Positions 8,955 to 18,339 of a DNA stretch of 64,000 nt are shown one piece after another (the stretch's first letter is position 1; every line of letters starts with the position of its first letter). This DNA comes from Lacrimispora defluvii (GTDB taxonomy: Bacteria; Bacillota; Clostridia; Lachnospirales; Lachnospiraceae). The stretch is taken from contig JAAOXG010000002.1 in the NCBI GenBank assembly GCA_013036995.1, positions 83,592 through 147,591 of the forward strand, written 5' to 3'. The translations under genes and the position numbers were made by a program. The notes under the pieces were generated by a model, which did not search any database, was not told where the DNA came from, and worked only from the letters and a program-made list of their open reading frames with translations.

Positions 8955-9683
8955 TTATTCGTCCCAGTTATGATAGGTTGCCTGTACATCGTCTTCTGCA
9001 TCTAACAAATCCAGAATCCGGTTCATCTTCTTTAATGAGTCCTCGTCAGTCAGCTCCACCCATGTCTGTGGGATCATGGTAACTTCAGCCTGAATCATGG
9101 GAACTTTTGCTGCTTCCAATGCTTCGCGTACTGCGCTGAACTCTTCTGGTGCAATCAGAACCTCGAAGCTGTCCTCTTCTTCTGAGAAATCTTCCGCACC
9201 TGCATCCAGAGCAATCATCATGAGTTCATCTGCATCCATATCACATTCTTCTTTATCTATAATGATCTGTCCCTTTTTATCAAACATAAAAGATACACAG
9301 CCTGGAGTACCCACATTCCCGCCGCCTTTTGTAAATGCGTTCTTTACGTTGGCAGCAGTCCGGTTTTTATTATCTGTCAGAGTATCTACGATGATCGCCA
9401 CTCCATTAGGGCCGTATCCCTCGTATGTAATCGTCTCATAGTTAACAGAGTTGGCATCTCCGGCAGCTTTTTTAATACCCCTGTCAATGGTGTCATTGGG
9501 CATGTTATTGGCTTTCGCTTTTGCTATTACATCACGGAGCCTACTGTTGTTCGCAGGGTCTGATCCGCCTTCTTTTACCGCTACTGCAATTTCTCTTCCG
9601 ATTACAGTAAATATTTTACCTTTTGCAGCATCGTTTCTTTCTTTTTTGTGCTTAATATTTGCGAACTTTGAATGTCCTGACAT
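8955..9683 (-). CDS. yebC: YebC/PmpR-family regulatory/translation protein
   Basis: 242 aa, typical length. The N-terminus [23 protein letters not shown] is a near-universal signature of the family, followed by [25 protein letters not shown] and the [13 protein letters not shown] segment. Family members act as transcription regulators in some bacteria, and some YebC-type proteins have been linked to relief of ribosome stalling. The start ATG is conserved in position. It stands alone between two terminators. Confidence 0.95.
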   Translation of the reverse strand: MSGHSKFANIKHKKERNDAAKGKIFTVIGREIAVAVKEGGSDPANNSRLRDVIAKAKANNMPNDTIDRGIKKAAGDANSVNYETITYEGYGPNGVAIIVDTLTDNKNRTAANVKNAFTKGGGNVGTPGCVSFMFDKKGQIIIDKEECDMDADELMMIALDAGAEDFSEEEDSFEVLIAPEEFSAVREALEAAKVPMIQAEVTMIPQTWVELTDEDSLKKMNRILDLLDAEDDVQATYHNWDE

Positions 9684-9789
9684 CGCTACAACACTCCTTT
9701 TCTTTCTCTATTTCGTCCTCTTTATATCGGAAAATAACATCTTTTCTATTCTATCACTATTTATTTCATCTTGCAAGAAAAAAACAATA

Positions 9790-9840
9790 CACAGCTGCCA
9801 TATCCCTCCTGTCTGATGCAGGAAAGTTCTGGCAGCTGTG
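9790..9840 (-). terminator. Intrinsic terminator after the CorC/HlyC-type gene
   Basis: An 11-bp stem CACAGCTGCCA/TGGCAGCTGTG with an inner TCCTG/CAGGA pairing is followed leftward by TATTGTTTTTTT. It begins four bases beyond the stop codon of the gene at 9844. Confidence 0.85.
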
Positions 9841-9843
9841 TGC

Positions 9844-11250
9844 TTATGATTCTTTTTCAGAGTCTTTTAACTCAGATTCCGTTTTTCTGACCGTTTTTTC
9901 TTCCTCAGAAAGCACTTCTTGCTCTTCCTTCCAGACACGAACCGTCTGGATCATCTTGTTCTCCACCTGAATGATCTTAAAACGATATCCCATAATGGAT
10001 ACTTCTGATTCTTCCCCTTCCTGGGGAATCCGGTCCAGTCTGGAAATAAGCAGACCATTTATTGTATCATAGGAGTCATAATCCTCCTCATCAAATTCAA
10101 TGTCTAATGCCCGTTCCACGTCTTCCAGGGTAGTCATACCATTCATAACGTAAGTACCGTCATCCGATGGTACGATATATTCTTCATCCATATCATACTC
10201 GTCAAGAATATTGCCTACAATCTCTTCCAGAATGTCTTCCATGGTAACAATACCGGAAGTCTGACCATATTCATCAACCACAATTACCATGTGGATCTTT
10301 CTGGACTGCATCTCTTTAAACAGGGTATCAAGATTCCTGGTTTCGGGAATGAAATGAGCTTCTCTTAAAAGTCCTTCAATCTCCCAGAGCTGCCGGCTGC
10401 CATTCTCTTCTATTTCAGCGGCAATCAGTGCATCCTTCATATGAAGAATACCAATGATGTCATCCACATCTTTTTTATAGACCGGATACCGGGAATTATA
10501 CCCCTCTGTCAGGATAAATGTTACCGCATCTTTTAACATCATCTCTCCGTCCAGGGAAACCAGATTCTTTCTGTGAGTCATGATATCCGCAGCTTCCTTG
10601 TCATTGAGTTCAAAGATATTGGTGATCATCTCCGCTTCCCTGGCTTCTAACACACCCTGTTCATGCCCCTCATTTACCATGGACATAATGTCCTCTTCGG
10701 TTACGTTCTCATTGTCTGATGCCATATCAATGCCCATGACCTTAAGAACTATGAAAGCAATCAGGTTTGCAACCCACGCAAAGGGAATCAGGGGAATCAT
10801 AATAAAAGTTACTGCGGGAAGCATACGGTATCCCCACTTTTCCGGATTCTCAGCTGCACAGCGCTTTGGAATAATAATACCGAAGCTGATCAGCAGAATA
10901 ATTAAGCAGGCACCTACAAGGAAAAGGCTGAAAAGAGAAATCCACCGGTTGGGGCCATCGCTCCCCCGGCTTAAGATTGCTTCCAGCCAGATCTTAAACT
11001 GTCCTAATACAAACGCTCCCGTCACCATTCCAATCAGGTTGGTGGTGATCTGAATGGTGTTCACAAATCTGGTTGGTCTGTTAACGATATGCAGCAGTTT
11101 TGCAGCTTTCTCGCTGCCTTCTTCCATCTGATGTTCCAATTCTGTCGTATTCACATTCTGAATTGCTGCACCAAATCCATAAAAAATTGCATCCAATACG
11201 ATAAAAGCAATAAAAATAATCACGCGTATAAGCGGATTGCCATCGTCCAT
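9844..11250 (-). CDS. CNNM/CorC-HlyC-type membrane protein with CBS domains
   Basis: 468 aa. Residues 1-190 hold a DUF21/CNNM transmembrane part with about four hydrophobic helices and the re-entrant motif region IIPKRCAAENPE. Two CBS domains follow (roughly 205-330; TSGIVTMEDILEEIVG closes the second), then a CorC/HlyC C-terminal domain (DGTYVMNGMTTLEDVE). Bacterial relatives transport or sense Mg2+ and were often labelled hemolysins. Leftward terminator directly follows; EndoA lies upstream on the same strand with a 95-base gap. Confidence 0.88.
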   Translation of the reverse strand: MDDGNPLIRVIIFIAFIVLDAIFYGFGAAIQNVNTTELEHQMEEGSEKAAKLLHIVNRPTRFVNTIQITTNLIGMVTGAFVLGQFKIWLEAILSRGSDGPNRWISLFSLFLVGACLIILLISFGIIIPKRCAAENPEKWGYRMLPAVTFIMIPLIPFAWVANLIAFIVLKVMGIDMASDNENVTEEDIMSMVNEGHEQGVLEAREAEMITNIFELNDKEAADIMTHRKNLVSLDGEMMLKDAVTFILTEGYNSRYPVYKKDVDDIIGILHMKDALIAAEIEENGSRQLWEIEGLLREAHFIPETRNLDTLFKEMQSRKIHMVIVVDEYGQTSGIVTMEDILEEIVGNILDEYDMDEEYIVPSDDGTYVMNGMTTLEDVERALDIEFDEEDYDSYDTINGLLISRLDRIPQEGEESEVSIMGYRFKIIQVENKMIQTVRVWKEEQEVLSEEEKTVRKTESELKDSEKES

Positions 11251-11345
11251 CTGAAAATTCTACTCCTTTTGTTGATTTTCTTTCGTATTTTTTCTCACAA
11301 CTATTTAAGAATATACCATTTTATCAGCATTCCGTCAATGGTGAA

Positions 11346-11693
11346 CTATGTATTCAGTTCTAAGCTGATTCTTAATGCACAGTCCACTTCCTGCTGCAGT
11401 TTTTCATCAATATGACAAATTTTCTCTTTCAGTCTCTGCTTGTCAATGGTTCGCAGCTGTTCCAAAAGTATAACTGAATCTTTGATCATATCGCATTTTT
11501 TTGTATCCAGTTCCACATGGGTAGGCAGCTTTGCCTTATTCATTCTTGAGGTAATCGCTGCACAGATCACAGTGGGACTGTGCTTATTACCGATGTCATT
11601 TTGTATAATAAGAACCGGGCGAATCCCGCCCTGTTCAGAGCCTACTACCGGTCTTAGATCGGCATAATAAATGTCTCCACGTCTGATTATCAC
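11346..11693 (-). CDS. ndoA: EndoA/MazF-family endoribonuclease toxin, no antitoxin gene beside it
   Basis: mRNA interferase. The body [26 protein letters not shown] is nearly the textbook EndoA opening, and ICAAITSRM and PTHVEL follow. I place the start at a GTG (11693) because GGAG lies nine bases upstream and 115 aa then matches EndoA; the frame stays open 27 codons further up to an ATG at 11774 that has only AAGGT directly against it. In Bacillus the order is alr-ndoAI-ndoA. Here only about 115 bases separate alr from the GTG and no antitoxin frame is visible. Confidence 0.85.
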   Translation of the reverse strand: MIIRRGDIYYADLRPVVGSEQGGIRPVLIIQNDIGNKHSPTVICAAITSRMNKAKLPTHVELDTKKCDMIKDSVILLEQLRTIDKQRLKEKICHIDEKLQQEVDCALRISLELNT

Positions 11694-11808
11694 ATTCTCA
11701 CACTCCGTCAATTTATTTAAGTCTATTATTGACCTACTTTGACTCGTGTATTCACTTAAGTTTTTCCGCCGCATACCTTATCATATGATATGGACATGGA
11801 GTTGGTTA

Positions 11809-12996
11809 TTACACCTTTAAAAAGGCGCTGTAACAATCGTTAAAATAATCTTTTGTTCCCACTACTTCACCGTGTTCCACATAGACCCTGGGCACCCGTT
11901 TGCTGATGTCACAAAGAATTTCATAATGAAAGCCGCCGCACCGTTCGGCCAGTTCTTCCACTGTAATCTGTTCTTTTCCCTGTCTTCCCACTATAACAAC
12001 CTCATCCTCTTCTTTGGCTCCCTGAATCGATGTGACATCAACCATAAACTGATCCATACACACCCTTCCAAGAATTTTAGCCCGCTGTCCCCTGATTAAG
12101 ACCTCGCCTTTTCCAGATAAATTTCTGGGATAGCCATCTCCATATCCCACGGGGATTGTAGCCACTGTCATTTCCTGCTGAGCTGTAAATGTTCCACCAT
12201 AGCTGACAGAAGTTCCGGGTCCGATTTTTTTTATGTAGGTAATGGTACTTTTTAATTCCATGGCAGGTTTTAGCTTCACAGGTTCTTTTTTTACCTCTGC
12301 GGAAGGATACAACCCGTAGATAGAAATTCCTGCACGAACCAGATGAAAATTAGCCTCCTGCAAATCTATAATTCCTGCACTGTTGGAACAGTGAAGGACA
12401 GGAATGGTGATTCCTCTTTTGCCTAGCATATCTACAAATGCCTGAAATTTCTCAATCTGTGATCCAGTCGCTTTTTTATCCGTTTCATCTGCTTTTGCGA
12501 AATGAGTAAAGAGCCCTTCAGCATAAATCCCAGGCAGTCTGCAGATCTTTGCCGCCTCCTCCGCTGCCTCTTCTGTAACCGGATATCCAATCCTGCTCAT
12601 GCCAGTATCAAGTGCCAGATGAACCACAGCTTTCTTTCCTGCTTTTTCCGCCAATTCAGAAAGGCGCATGGCTTTCTGAAGCTGAAATGCGGCAGAGCTG
12701 ATATCATAATCCACCAGAAGCTGATAGCCATCATAGGGGACCACGCCAAGAACCAGAATGGGCTTTGTGATTCCATGTTTTCTAAGTATCACGCCTTCTT
12801 CCACTGTGGCCACTGCATATCCCCAGACATAAGGATCTATTGCCAGAGCCACAGGGACAGAACCATGACCATATCCATCGGATTTTACAACCCCGATCAT
12901 CTTTGTCTCCGGCTTTAAATTTGCTTTCATCTCTTCCATGTTGTACCGGATTGCGTCTAAATCTACTGTTTCATATACCCTTCCATATGTTTTCAT
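11809..12996 (-). CDS. alr: Alanine racemase
   Basis: PLP enzyme converting L-alanine to D-alanine for peptidoglycan. 395 aa. The PLP lysine lies in VVKSDGYGHG (about residue 38), the second catalytic base Tyr in SYGGTF (about 264), and GYGDGYPRNL is a further family segment. GGGAA precedes the ATG. It follows nnr with a three-base gap and precedes ndoA, the order seen in many Firmicutes, and the nnr-alr-ndoA set is probably one transcript. Confidence 0.95.
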   Translation of the reverse strand: MKTYGRVYETVDLDAIRYNMEEMKANLKPETKMIGVVKSDGYGHGSVPVALAIDPYVWGYAVATVEEGVILRKHGITKPILVLGVVPYDGYQLLVDYDISSAAFQLQKAMRLSELAEKAGKKAVVHLALDTGMSRIGYPVTEEAAEEAAKICRLPGIYAEGLFTHFAKADETDKKATGSQIEKFQAFVDMLGKRGITIPVLHCSNSAGIIDLQEANFHLVRAGISIYGLYPSAEVKKEPVKLKPAMELKSTITYIKKIGPGTSVSYGGTFTAQQEMTVATIPVGYGDGYPRNLSGKGEVLIRGQRAKILGRVCMDQFMVDVTSIQGAKEEDEVVIVGRQGKEQITVEELAERCGGFHYEILCDISKRVPRVYVEHGEVVGTKDYFNDCYSAFLKV

Positions 12997-12999
12997 GAT

Positions 13000-14526
13000 T
13001 TATTCCCTCGTTCGCTCCTGCAATAATTTACCAGTCTCATCTGCCAGTTCTCTGGCAAGAAGACTGTAATCTCCATATTTTTTCTTTCTCATATCCCCCG
13101 CCAGACCGTGAAGCCATACCCCCAGTGCTGCTGCATCGGGTTCCTCCATTCCCATTGCCAGTAACCCGGCCAGAATTCCGGTCAGAACATCTCCTGCACC
13201 TGCCTTTGCCATGGAACTGTTCCCGCTGCTGTTTACATAGGTTCTCTGATCATTAAGTGCAGCAATGGTAACTGCATCTTTTAATATGCAGGTTATTCCA
13301 AACCGGTCCGCATACTCCCTGGCTGTCTGAATGAGATGTTTTTTTATTAGTTCTACCGAGCTCCCGGTAAGTCTTGCCATTTCTCCCAGATGAGGGGTAA
13401 TGATAATGTTCTCCGTGTAATAACTGGTAAGTTCCGGATTACTGGCAATAGTATTCAGCCCGTCAGCATCTACAATTACCGGAACATAGGCATTTACAAG
13501 AATGGATTCCACCAGATTTTTCACATAAGCTTCCTGCCCCAGTCCCGGTCCCAAAACAATCACACTGGCCCACTCACACTGTTCAATCAAAAGCTGTTCA
13601 AAGTTCCCCGTTTTCGGTTCAGCATCTGATGACCGGTAGGAAACAATCACAGCTTCAGGAAGTAAGGTCTGCAAAATCCCCCTGTTCTCCTCCACAGTAA
13701 AGATCCGGACCAGACCAGCACCAGTCCGATAGGCGGAAAGTGCACTTAAATATGCAGCCCCGCTCATGTTTCTGGAGCCGGCAACCAGGAGAACTTTACC
13801 AAAGCTGCCTTTATTGGAATAGGCCGGCCGACTGGGGATCAGTGTCATGTCAGACTCCTGAAATGTAAAATATCCGGTCTTCACATAATTCATACTTTCA
13901 GGAGGAAAACCAATATCCTCTACAATCACCCTGCCGCTGTATTCTTTTCCAGGGTACAGCATGGTACCAAGTTTTTCATATCCGAATGTAACCGTTAAAT
14001 CTGCAGGGATTGCAGTTCCCATAATCTGTCCGGTATTGGAGTGAATGCCGGATGGAATATCCACTGCAATTGTAAATTCCGGTTTACACCTGATTACGGT
14101 TTTCATCATCTCCAGATGGGCACCAAGAATCTCCCTGTCAAGCCCTACGCCAAACAGCGCGTCAATGAGCAGACTGCAGGTTCCCGGGTTTCCCTCCATT
14201 CCTTCCATTACTTTTACTCCTGTTTTCTCTGCAATGGAGAGCTGGGTTAAATATTCACTGCTTCCTTTGTCCTTTTTTCCAGCAAGAATAACCAGAACAT
14301 GATAACCGCTTATATGAAGCATTCTGGCAACAGCGATTCCGTCAGCACCGTTGTTACCGCTCCCGCACAGCACCCACACCGGTTCCGTCTGTTTCACATG
14401 ATTTACTGCTTCTTTAAAAACGGATAGGGCTGCCCGCTCCATCAGTACCAGTGATGGGATACCAATTTGTTCTATGGTATATTGGTCAACCTGCTTCATC
14501 TGTTCTCCCGTTACCAGATATCTCAT
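13000..14526 (-). CDS. nnr: Bifunctional NAD(P)H-hydrate epimerase / ADP-dependent dehydratase
   Basis: Repairs hydrated NADH and NADPH. The N-terminal YjeF_N epimerase domain (about 1-210; VLCGSGNNGADGIAVARML and ADLTVTFGY) is fused to a ribokinase-like dehydratase domain (about 225-505; VLLVAGSRNMSGAAYLSALSAYRTGAG and KAGAGDVLTGILAGLLAMG). I choose the ATG at 14526 (MRYLVTGEQMK) because the family begins there; the frame is open to an ATG seven codons upstream. alr follows three bases after the stop. About 508 aa, normal for the fused form. Confidence 0.93.
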   Translation of the reverse strand: MRYLVTGEQMKQVDQYTIEQIGIPSLVLMERAALSVFKEAVNHVKQTEPVWVLCGSGNNGADGIAVARMLHISGYHVLVILAGKKDKGSSEYLTQLSIAEKTGVKVMEGMEGNPGTCSLLIDALFGVGLDREILGAHLEMMKTVIRCKPEFTIAVDIPSGIHSNTGQIMGTAIPADLTVTFGYEKLGTMLYPGKEYSGRVIVEDIGFPPESMNYVKTGYFTFQESDMTLIPSRPAYSNKGSFGKVLLVAGSRNMSGAAYLSALSAYRTGAGLVRIFTVEENRGILQTLLPEAVIVSYRSSDAEPKTGNFEQLLIEQCEWASVIVLGPGLGQEAYVKNLVESILVNAYVPVIVDADGLNTIASNPELTSYYTENIIITPHLGEMARLTGSSVELIKKHLIQTAREYADRFGITCILKDAVTIAALNDQRTYVNSSGNSSMAKAGAGDVLTGILAGLLAMGMEEPDAAALGVWLHGLAGDMRKKKYGDYSLLARELADETGKLLQERTRE

Positions 14527-14556
14527 ACTGCACCCGCCTTTCTCCATAGCAAACTA

Positions 14557-14590
14557 CCGGCAGCAAAGAGGATTCCTCTTTGGCTGCCGG
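14557..14590 (-). other. Strong hairpin between rex and nnr
   Basis: CCGGCAGC and GGCTGCCGG, extended inward by AAAGAGGA/TCCTCTTT, form a long stem immediately upstream of nnr. The minus-strand tail lacks a U run, so it looks more like a processing or attenuating hairpin than a simple terminator. It could let rex be transcribed at a different level from nnr-alr. Confidence 0.5.
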
Positions 14591-14616
14591 CAGGCATATT
14601 AATTGTTCTTTGCTGT

Positions 14617-15276
14617 TTATCTGTGCTTTTCATCTTCCAGTCTCTTATCCTGCATGCTGCATACCCGGTAAGACAGTCTCATCAGACTCTCTGATAAGTG
14701 TACATTCTCTACCACAACATCTTCCGGCACAGTCAGGTCTGTATGAGCGAAATTCCAGATAGCCTTGATGCCTGCCCTTACAAGACGGTCTGCAATTTCC
14801 GGTGCCTTGGTCTTTGGTATGGTCAGGGCTGCAATCTGAACATCATTATCTTTTACAAACTGTTCCAGATCATCTACACTTCGGATCTCAATTCCGCGAA
14901 CAACCAGACCGATCAGACGTGGATTGATATCAAACATTCCTTTGATTAAAAAACCACGCTTTTCGAAATTTGCATAATTTGCAATCGCCTGTCCTAAATT
15001 GCCCGCACCAATAATCACTAAATTGTGCTGTCTGTCAATTCCCAATATCTTCGCTATCTCTGTATATAAGTATTTTACATTATATCCATAACCCTGCTGT
15101 CCGAATCCGCCGAAATTATTAAGATCCTGGCGTATCTGAGAAGCGGTCACTTTCATACGCAAACTCAGCTCATTAGAGGAAATCCGTTCCACTCCATCCT
15201 CCATAAGCTCTCCCAGATGACGATAATACCTGGGAAGCCTGGCAATCACTGCTTTTGAAATTTCTTTATCTGCCAC
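14617..15276 (-). CDS. rex: Redox-sensing transcriptional repressor Rex
   Basis: Represses fermentation and respiration genes and is released by NADH. 219 aa. The N-terminal winged helix (residues 1-80; RLPRYYRHLGELM and KVTASQIRQDLNNFGGFGQQGYGYNV) is followed by an NAD-binding Rossmann domain with GAGNLGQAIANY. The start is GTG at 15276 with AAGGTGA upstream. A perfect sigma-A promoter precedes it. No clear Rex operator was seen in its own promoter, so autoregulation cannot be claimed from sequence. Confidence 0.95.
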   Translation of the reverse strand: MADKEISKAVIARLPRYYRHLGELMEDGVERISSNELSLRMKVTASQIRQDLNNFGGFGQQGYGYNVKYLYTEIAKILGIDRQHNLVIIGAGNLGQAIANYANFEKRGFLIKGMFDINPRLIGLVVRGIEIRSVDDLEQFVKDNDVQIAALTIPKTKAPEIADRLVRAGIKAIWNFAHTDLTVPEDVVVENVHLSESLMRLSYRVCSMQDKRLEDEKHR

Positions 15277-15313
15277 ATCTTCACCTTCTTTTACTTAGAA
15301 TTAAACTAACACC

Positions 15314-15342
15314 ATTATAACTGCGTGATAAAATAATGTCAA
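15314..15342 (-). promoter_or_regulatory. Consensus sigma-A promoter for rex
   Basis: On the minus strand TTGACA and TATAAT are separated by exactly 17 bases, 38 bases upstream of the GTG start of rex. It matches the vegetative consensus at all twelve positions. Confidence 0.85.
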
Positions 15343-15363
15343 ACGAGTTTTACGATTGTATCC

Positions 15364-15392
15364 TTGAAAAATAAATGGACCTATATTATACT
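15364..15392 (+). promoter_or_regulatory. Sigma-A promoter for the ABC-F gene
   Basis: TTGAAA-17-TATACT lies 38 bases upstream of the ATG at 15431, divergent from the rex promoter. Confidence 0.75.
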
Positions 15393-15430
15393 GGTACTAT
15401 TGTCCCATTTTATTCAGGAGGAAAGAAACC

Positions 15431-17344
15431 ATGATTCTCTCATGCAGCAATATCAGTAAAGCATTTGGCACCAACGAAGTGATTAAACATGCTTCCTTTC
15501 ATATAGAAGACCATGAGAAAGCCGCCATTGTAGGAATTAACGGAGCCGGTAAATCCACTTTGTTAAAAATGATTATCGGTGAACTGGCATCCGATGAAGG
15601 AGAGGTGGTCATATCCAAGGGAAAAACTTTAGGCTATTTATCACAGCATCAGGATTTATCCGGAGACCGCACGGTCTATGAAGAGGTTCTGGAAGTGAAA
15701 CGTCCCCTTATGGATATGGAAGGGAAAATCCGCAAACTTGAGCTGGATATGAAGCACGCCACTGGTGAGGAACTGGATGAGATGCTTACCGTTTACAGCC
15801 GCTTAAACCATGAATTTGAGCTTCAAAACGGCTACGCTTACCGAAGTGAGGTTACCGGGGTAATAAAGGGTCTTGGTTTTACAGAAGATGAATTTCAAAA
15901 GCCGGTATCTGCTCTTTCCGGCGGGCAGAAAACCCGGGTAGCTTTAGGACGTCTTCTCCTTACAAAACCAGACATCATCCTGCTGGATGAGCCTACCAAC
16001 CATCTGGATATGGACTCCATTGCCTGGCTGGAAGGTTATCTGATTAATTATGATGGCAGCGTAATCATCGTAGCCCATGACCGGTACTTTTTAAACCGTG
16101 TGGTGACAAAGATCATTGAGCTGGATAATGGCATTTTATCTGTATATCAGGGTAATTATACGGAGTACAGCAGTAAAAGAGCCATGATTCGGGAAGCTAA
16201 GATGAAGGCCTATCTAAACCAGCAGCAGGAAATCAGGCATCAGGAAGAAGTAATTACAAAATTAAAATCGTTTAACAGGGAAAAATCCATACGGCGGGCT
16301 GAAAGCAGGGAAAAGATGTTGGACAAGATCGAGTTGTTAGAAAAGCCTACCGAGGTTAACGACGAGATGCGCATCCAGCTGGAACCCAACGTAATCAGTG
16401 GAAATGACGTTCTGACTGTTAAAGAGCTAAAAAAATCATTTGGGGACAATCTCCTTTTTGACCACATCGGGTTTGAAGTCAAGCGTGGAGAACGGGTTGC
16501 CATTATCGGCGGCAACGGAACCGGGAAAACCACAATTTTAAAAATAATAAACGGCATACTGGCGCCCGATCAGGGAGAAGTTTCCTTAGGCTCCAAGGTA
16601 CATATCGGATATTATGACCAGGAGCATCAGGTTCTTCATATGGATAAAACTTTATTCGATGAACTTCAGGATACCTATCCATATATGAACAATACCCAGA
16701 TCCGCAATATCCTGGCCGCCTTTCTCTTTACAGGCGATGACGTCTATAAACGGATCAAGGACTTAAGCGGTGGAGAACGTGGGCGTGTTTCTCTGGCAAA
16801 GCTTATGCTTTCTGAAGCCAATTTCCTGATCCTTGACGAGCCGACCAACCATTTGGATATTACCTCCAAAGAGATACTGGAAGGCGCCCTGGTCAATTAC
16901 ACCGGCACCGTGCTCTACGTATCCCATGACCGTTATTTTATTAATAAAACTGCCACACGAATTCTGGACCTGACCAACCAGACCCTTGTCAACTATATTG
17001 GGAATTACGATTATTATCTGGAAAAGAAGGATATTATGACTGGTCTTTTGACCCCGGTGTCCGAAGCTGCTGTTGTAACCGGCGAAGACCCAACTGGAAT
17101 AAAGCTTGACTGGAAAGCCCAAAAGGAAGAACAGGCAAAGATCCGCAAACGCCAGAATGAACTGAAAAAAACAGAAGAAGAAATTCATAAACTGGAAACC
17201 AGAGACGGAGAAATCGATGAACTTCTTGTAAAAGAAGAGATTTTCACAGATGTACCAAAACTTATGGAATTAAACCAGGAAAAAGAGATGATCAGCAAAC
17301 GTCTGGAAGAGCTGTATGAGCTTTGGGGTGAGCTGGCAGAATAA
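15431..17344 (+). CDS. ABC-F family ATP-binding protein
   Basis: 637 aa with two ABC ATPase domains and no membrane segment: Walker A GINGAGKST (about residue 36) and GGNGTGKTT (about 357), signatures LSGGQKTRVALGR and LSGGERGRVSLAK, and two DEPTNHLDM/I Walker B segments. A charged linker (about 240-300) joins them and a C-terminal coiled coil (about 560-637) follows, as in the YdiF type. ABC-F proteins act on the ribosome; some confer antibiotic protection, but the YdiF type is usually housekeeping. AGGAGG precedes the ATG. Confidence 0.9.
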   Translation: MILSCSNISKAFGTNEVIKHASFHIEDHEKAAIVGINGAGKSTLLKMIIGELASDEGEVVISKGKTLGYLSQHQDLSGDRTVYEEVLEVKRPLMDMEGKIRKLELDMKHATGEELDEMLTVYSRLNHEFELQNGYAYRSEVTGVIKGLGFTEDEFQKPVSALSGGQKTRVALGRLLLTKPDIILLDEPTNHLDMDSIAWLEGYLINYDGSVIIVAHDRYFLNRVVTKIIELDNGILSVYQGNYTEYSSKRAMIREAKMKAYLNQQQEIRHQEEVITKLKSFNREKSIRRAESREKMLDKIELLEKPTEVNDEMRIQLEPNVISGNDVLTVKELKKSFGDNLLFDHIGFEVKRGERVAIIGGNGTGKTTILKIINGILAPDQGEVSLGSKVHIGYYDQEHQVLHMDKTLFDELQDTYPYMNNTQIRNILAAFLFTGDDVYKRIKDLSGGERGRVSLAKLMLSEANFLILDEPTNHLDITSKEILEGALVNYTGTVLYVSHDRYFINKTATRILDLTNQTLVNYIGNYDYYLEKKDIMTGLLTPVSEAAVVTGEDPTGIKLDWKAQKEEQAKIRKRQNELKKTEEEIHKLETRDGEIDELLVKEEIFTDVPKLMELNQEKEMISKRLEELYELWGELAE

Positions 17345-17349
17345 AGAAC

Positions 17350-17376
17350 GGGAAAGCTGTATTTTGCAGCTTTCCC
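17350..17376. terminator. Bidirectional terminator between ABC-F and nitroreductase genes
   Basis: GGGAAAGCTG pairs with CAGCTTTCCC (10 bp) around TATTTTG. The rightward tail is ATTCTTTTATTT; leftward it is GTTCTTTAT. Confidence 0.8.
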
Positions 17377-17382
17377 ATTCTT

Positions 17383-18123
17383 TTATTTGTCGTTTAAAAA
17401 CTTCTGTGCTTTCATAGTGGGATAGACATCGGGGTAATAAACATTCTGATAAATTCCTGAGGTATATTTACTCCAGTTTCCTTCCTGCTGACGCCCCACT
17501 TCTTTTAGATAATCTTCCATCTCCATATCGTAACGGTCGATGGCTTCTTTCATTTCCTCTGTGTGGTAAACTTCATTATGACGAAATGTGGAAAATGGAA
17601 GCCTTGGTTTCTTATGTGATTCGTCTTTTGGATATCCTACTGCCAGGCCAACTGCCGGATAGGTATAGGGAGGAAGATTTAAAAGCTTTATGATTTCACC
17701 TGGATTTTTACGGACTCCGCCGATTGGTACAATCCCAAGATTCAGCGACTCCGCGGCTATAATTGCAGCTCCCATGGAAAGTCCTGCATCAAAGGTTCCT
17801 GCCATGGTTCCTTCCACACTCTCATGTATCACCTGAGTCAGCCCGTTTTTTTCAGCCGCAAGACTGGTTTTATAAAAATCCAGTACGAACAGAAGAAATA
17901 CCGGTGCATCCTCCACCCATTTCTGGCCACCGGCCAGCTGGGCTATTTTAGCCTTTGTTTCTTTATCCTTAATTACTATTACCGAACTCTGCTGGCCATT
18001 AATCGAATTGGGCATGGATTGTGCAGCCTTTAGGATCTCATCGATTATAACGTCATCAACCTCTTTATCCAGAAAGCTTCTGATTGATCTGTGATTCTGA
18101 ATTGTTCTTATAGTCTCATTCAT
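17383..18123 (-). CDS. NADPH-dependent nitroreductase/flavin reductase, NfsA-like
   Basis: About 246 aa. IQNHRSIRSFLDKEV is the FMN-phosphate motif of the nitroreductase superfamily, AAQSMPNSINGQQ the flavin edge, and the C-terminal extension after residue 180 (KKPRLPFSTFRHNEVYH) is typical of the NfsA/FRP branch rather than the short NfsB branch. Start ATG at 18123 has GGAGTG nine bases upstream; six more codons are open upstream. A single-gene transcript bounded by a shared terminator. Natural substrate unknown. Confidence 0.83.
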   Translation of the reverse strand: MNETIRTIQNHRSIRSFLDKEVDDVIIDEILKAAQSMPNSINGQQSSVIVIKDKETKAKIAQLAGGQKWVEDAPVFLLFVLDFYKTSLAAEKNGLTQVIHESVEGTMAGTFDAGLSMGAAIIAAESLNLGIVPIGGVRKNPGEIIKLLNLPPYTYPAVGLAVGYPKDESHKKPRLPFSTFRHNEVYHTEEMKEAIDRYDMEMEDYLKEVGRQQEGNWSKYTSGIYQNVYYPDVYPTMKAQKFLNDK

Positions 18124-18339
18124 ATATATCACTCCATTCATTTAAATAATTATCACTATAAAAAGTGCTGCAATTGCAGGCAACGCCTCTTTTTATATTG
18201 CTAAATTCAATTTTATTAAATATAATTTTATAATATTATATATCAATTGATTTGTCAACCGGATTTTAAATAAAAAAGCAGCGCTGAATCGATATAATCT
18301 ATATCAGACTACTTGCCTGCTATAAGAATTATTCGTAAT

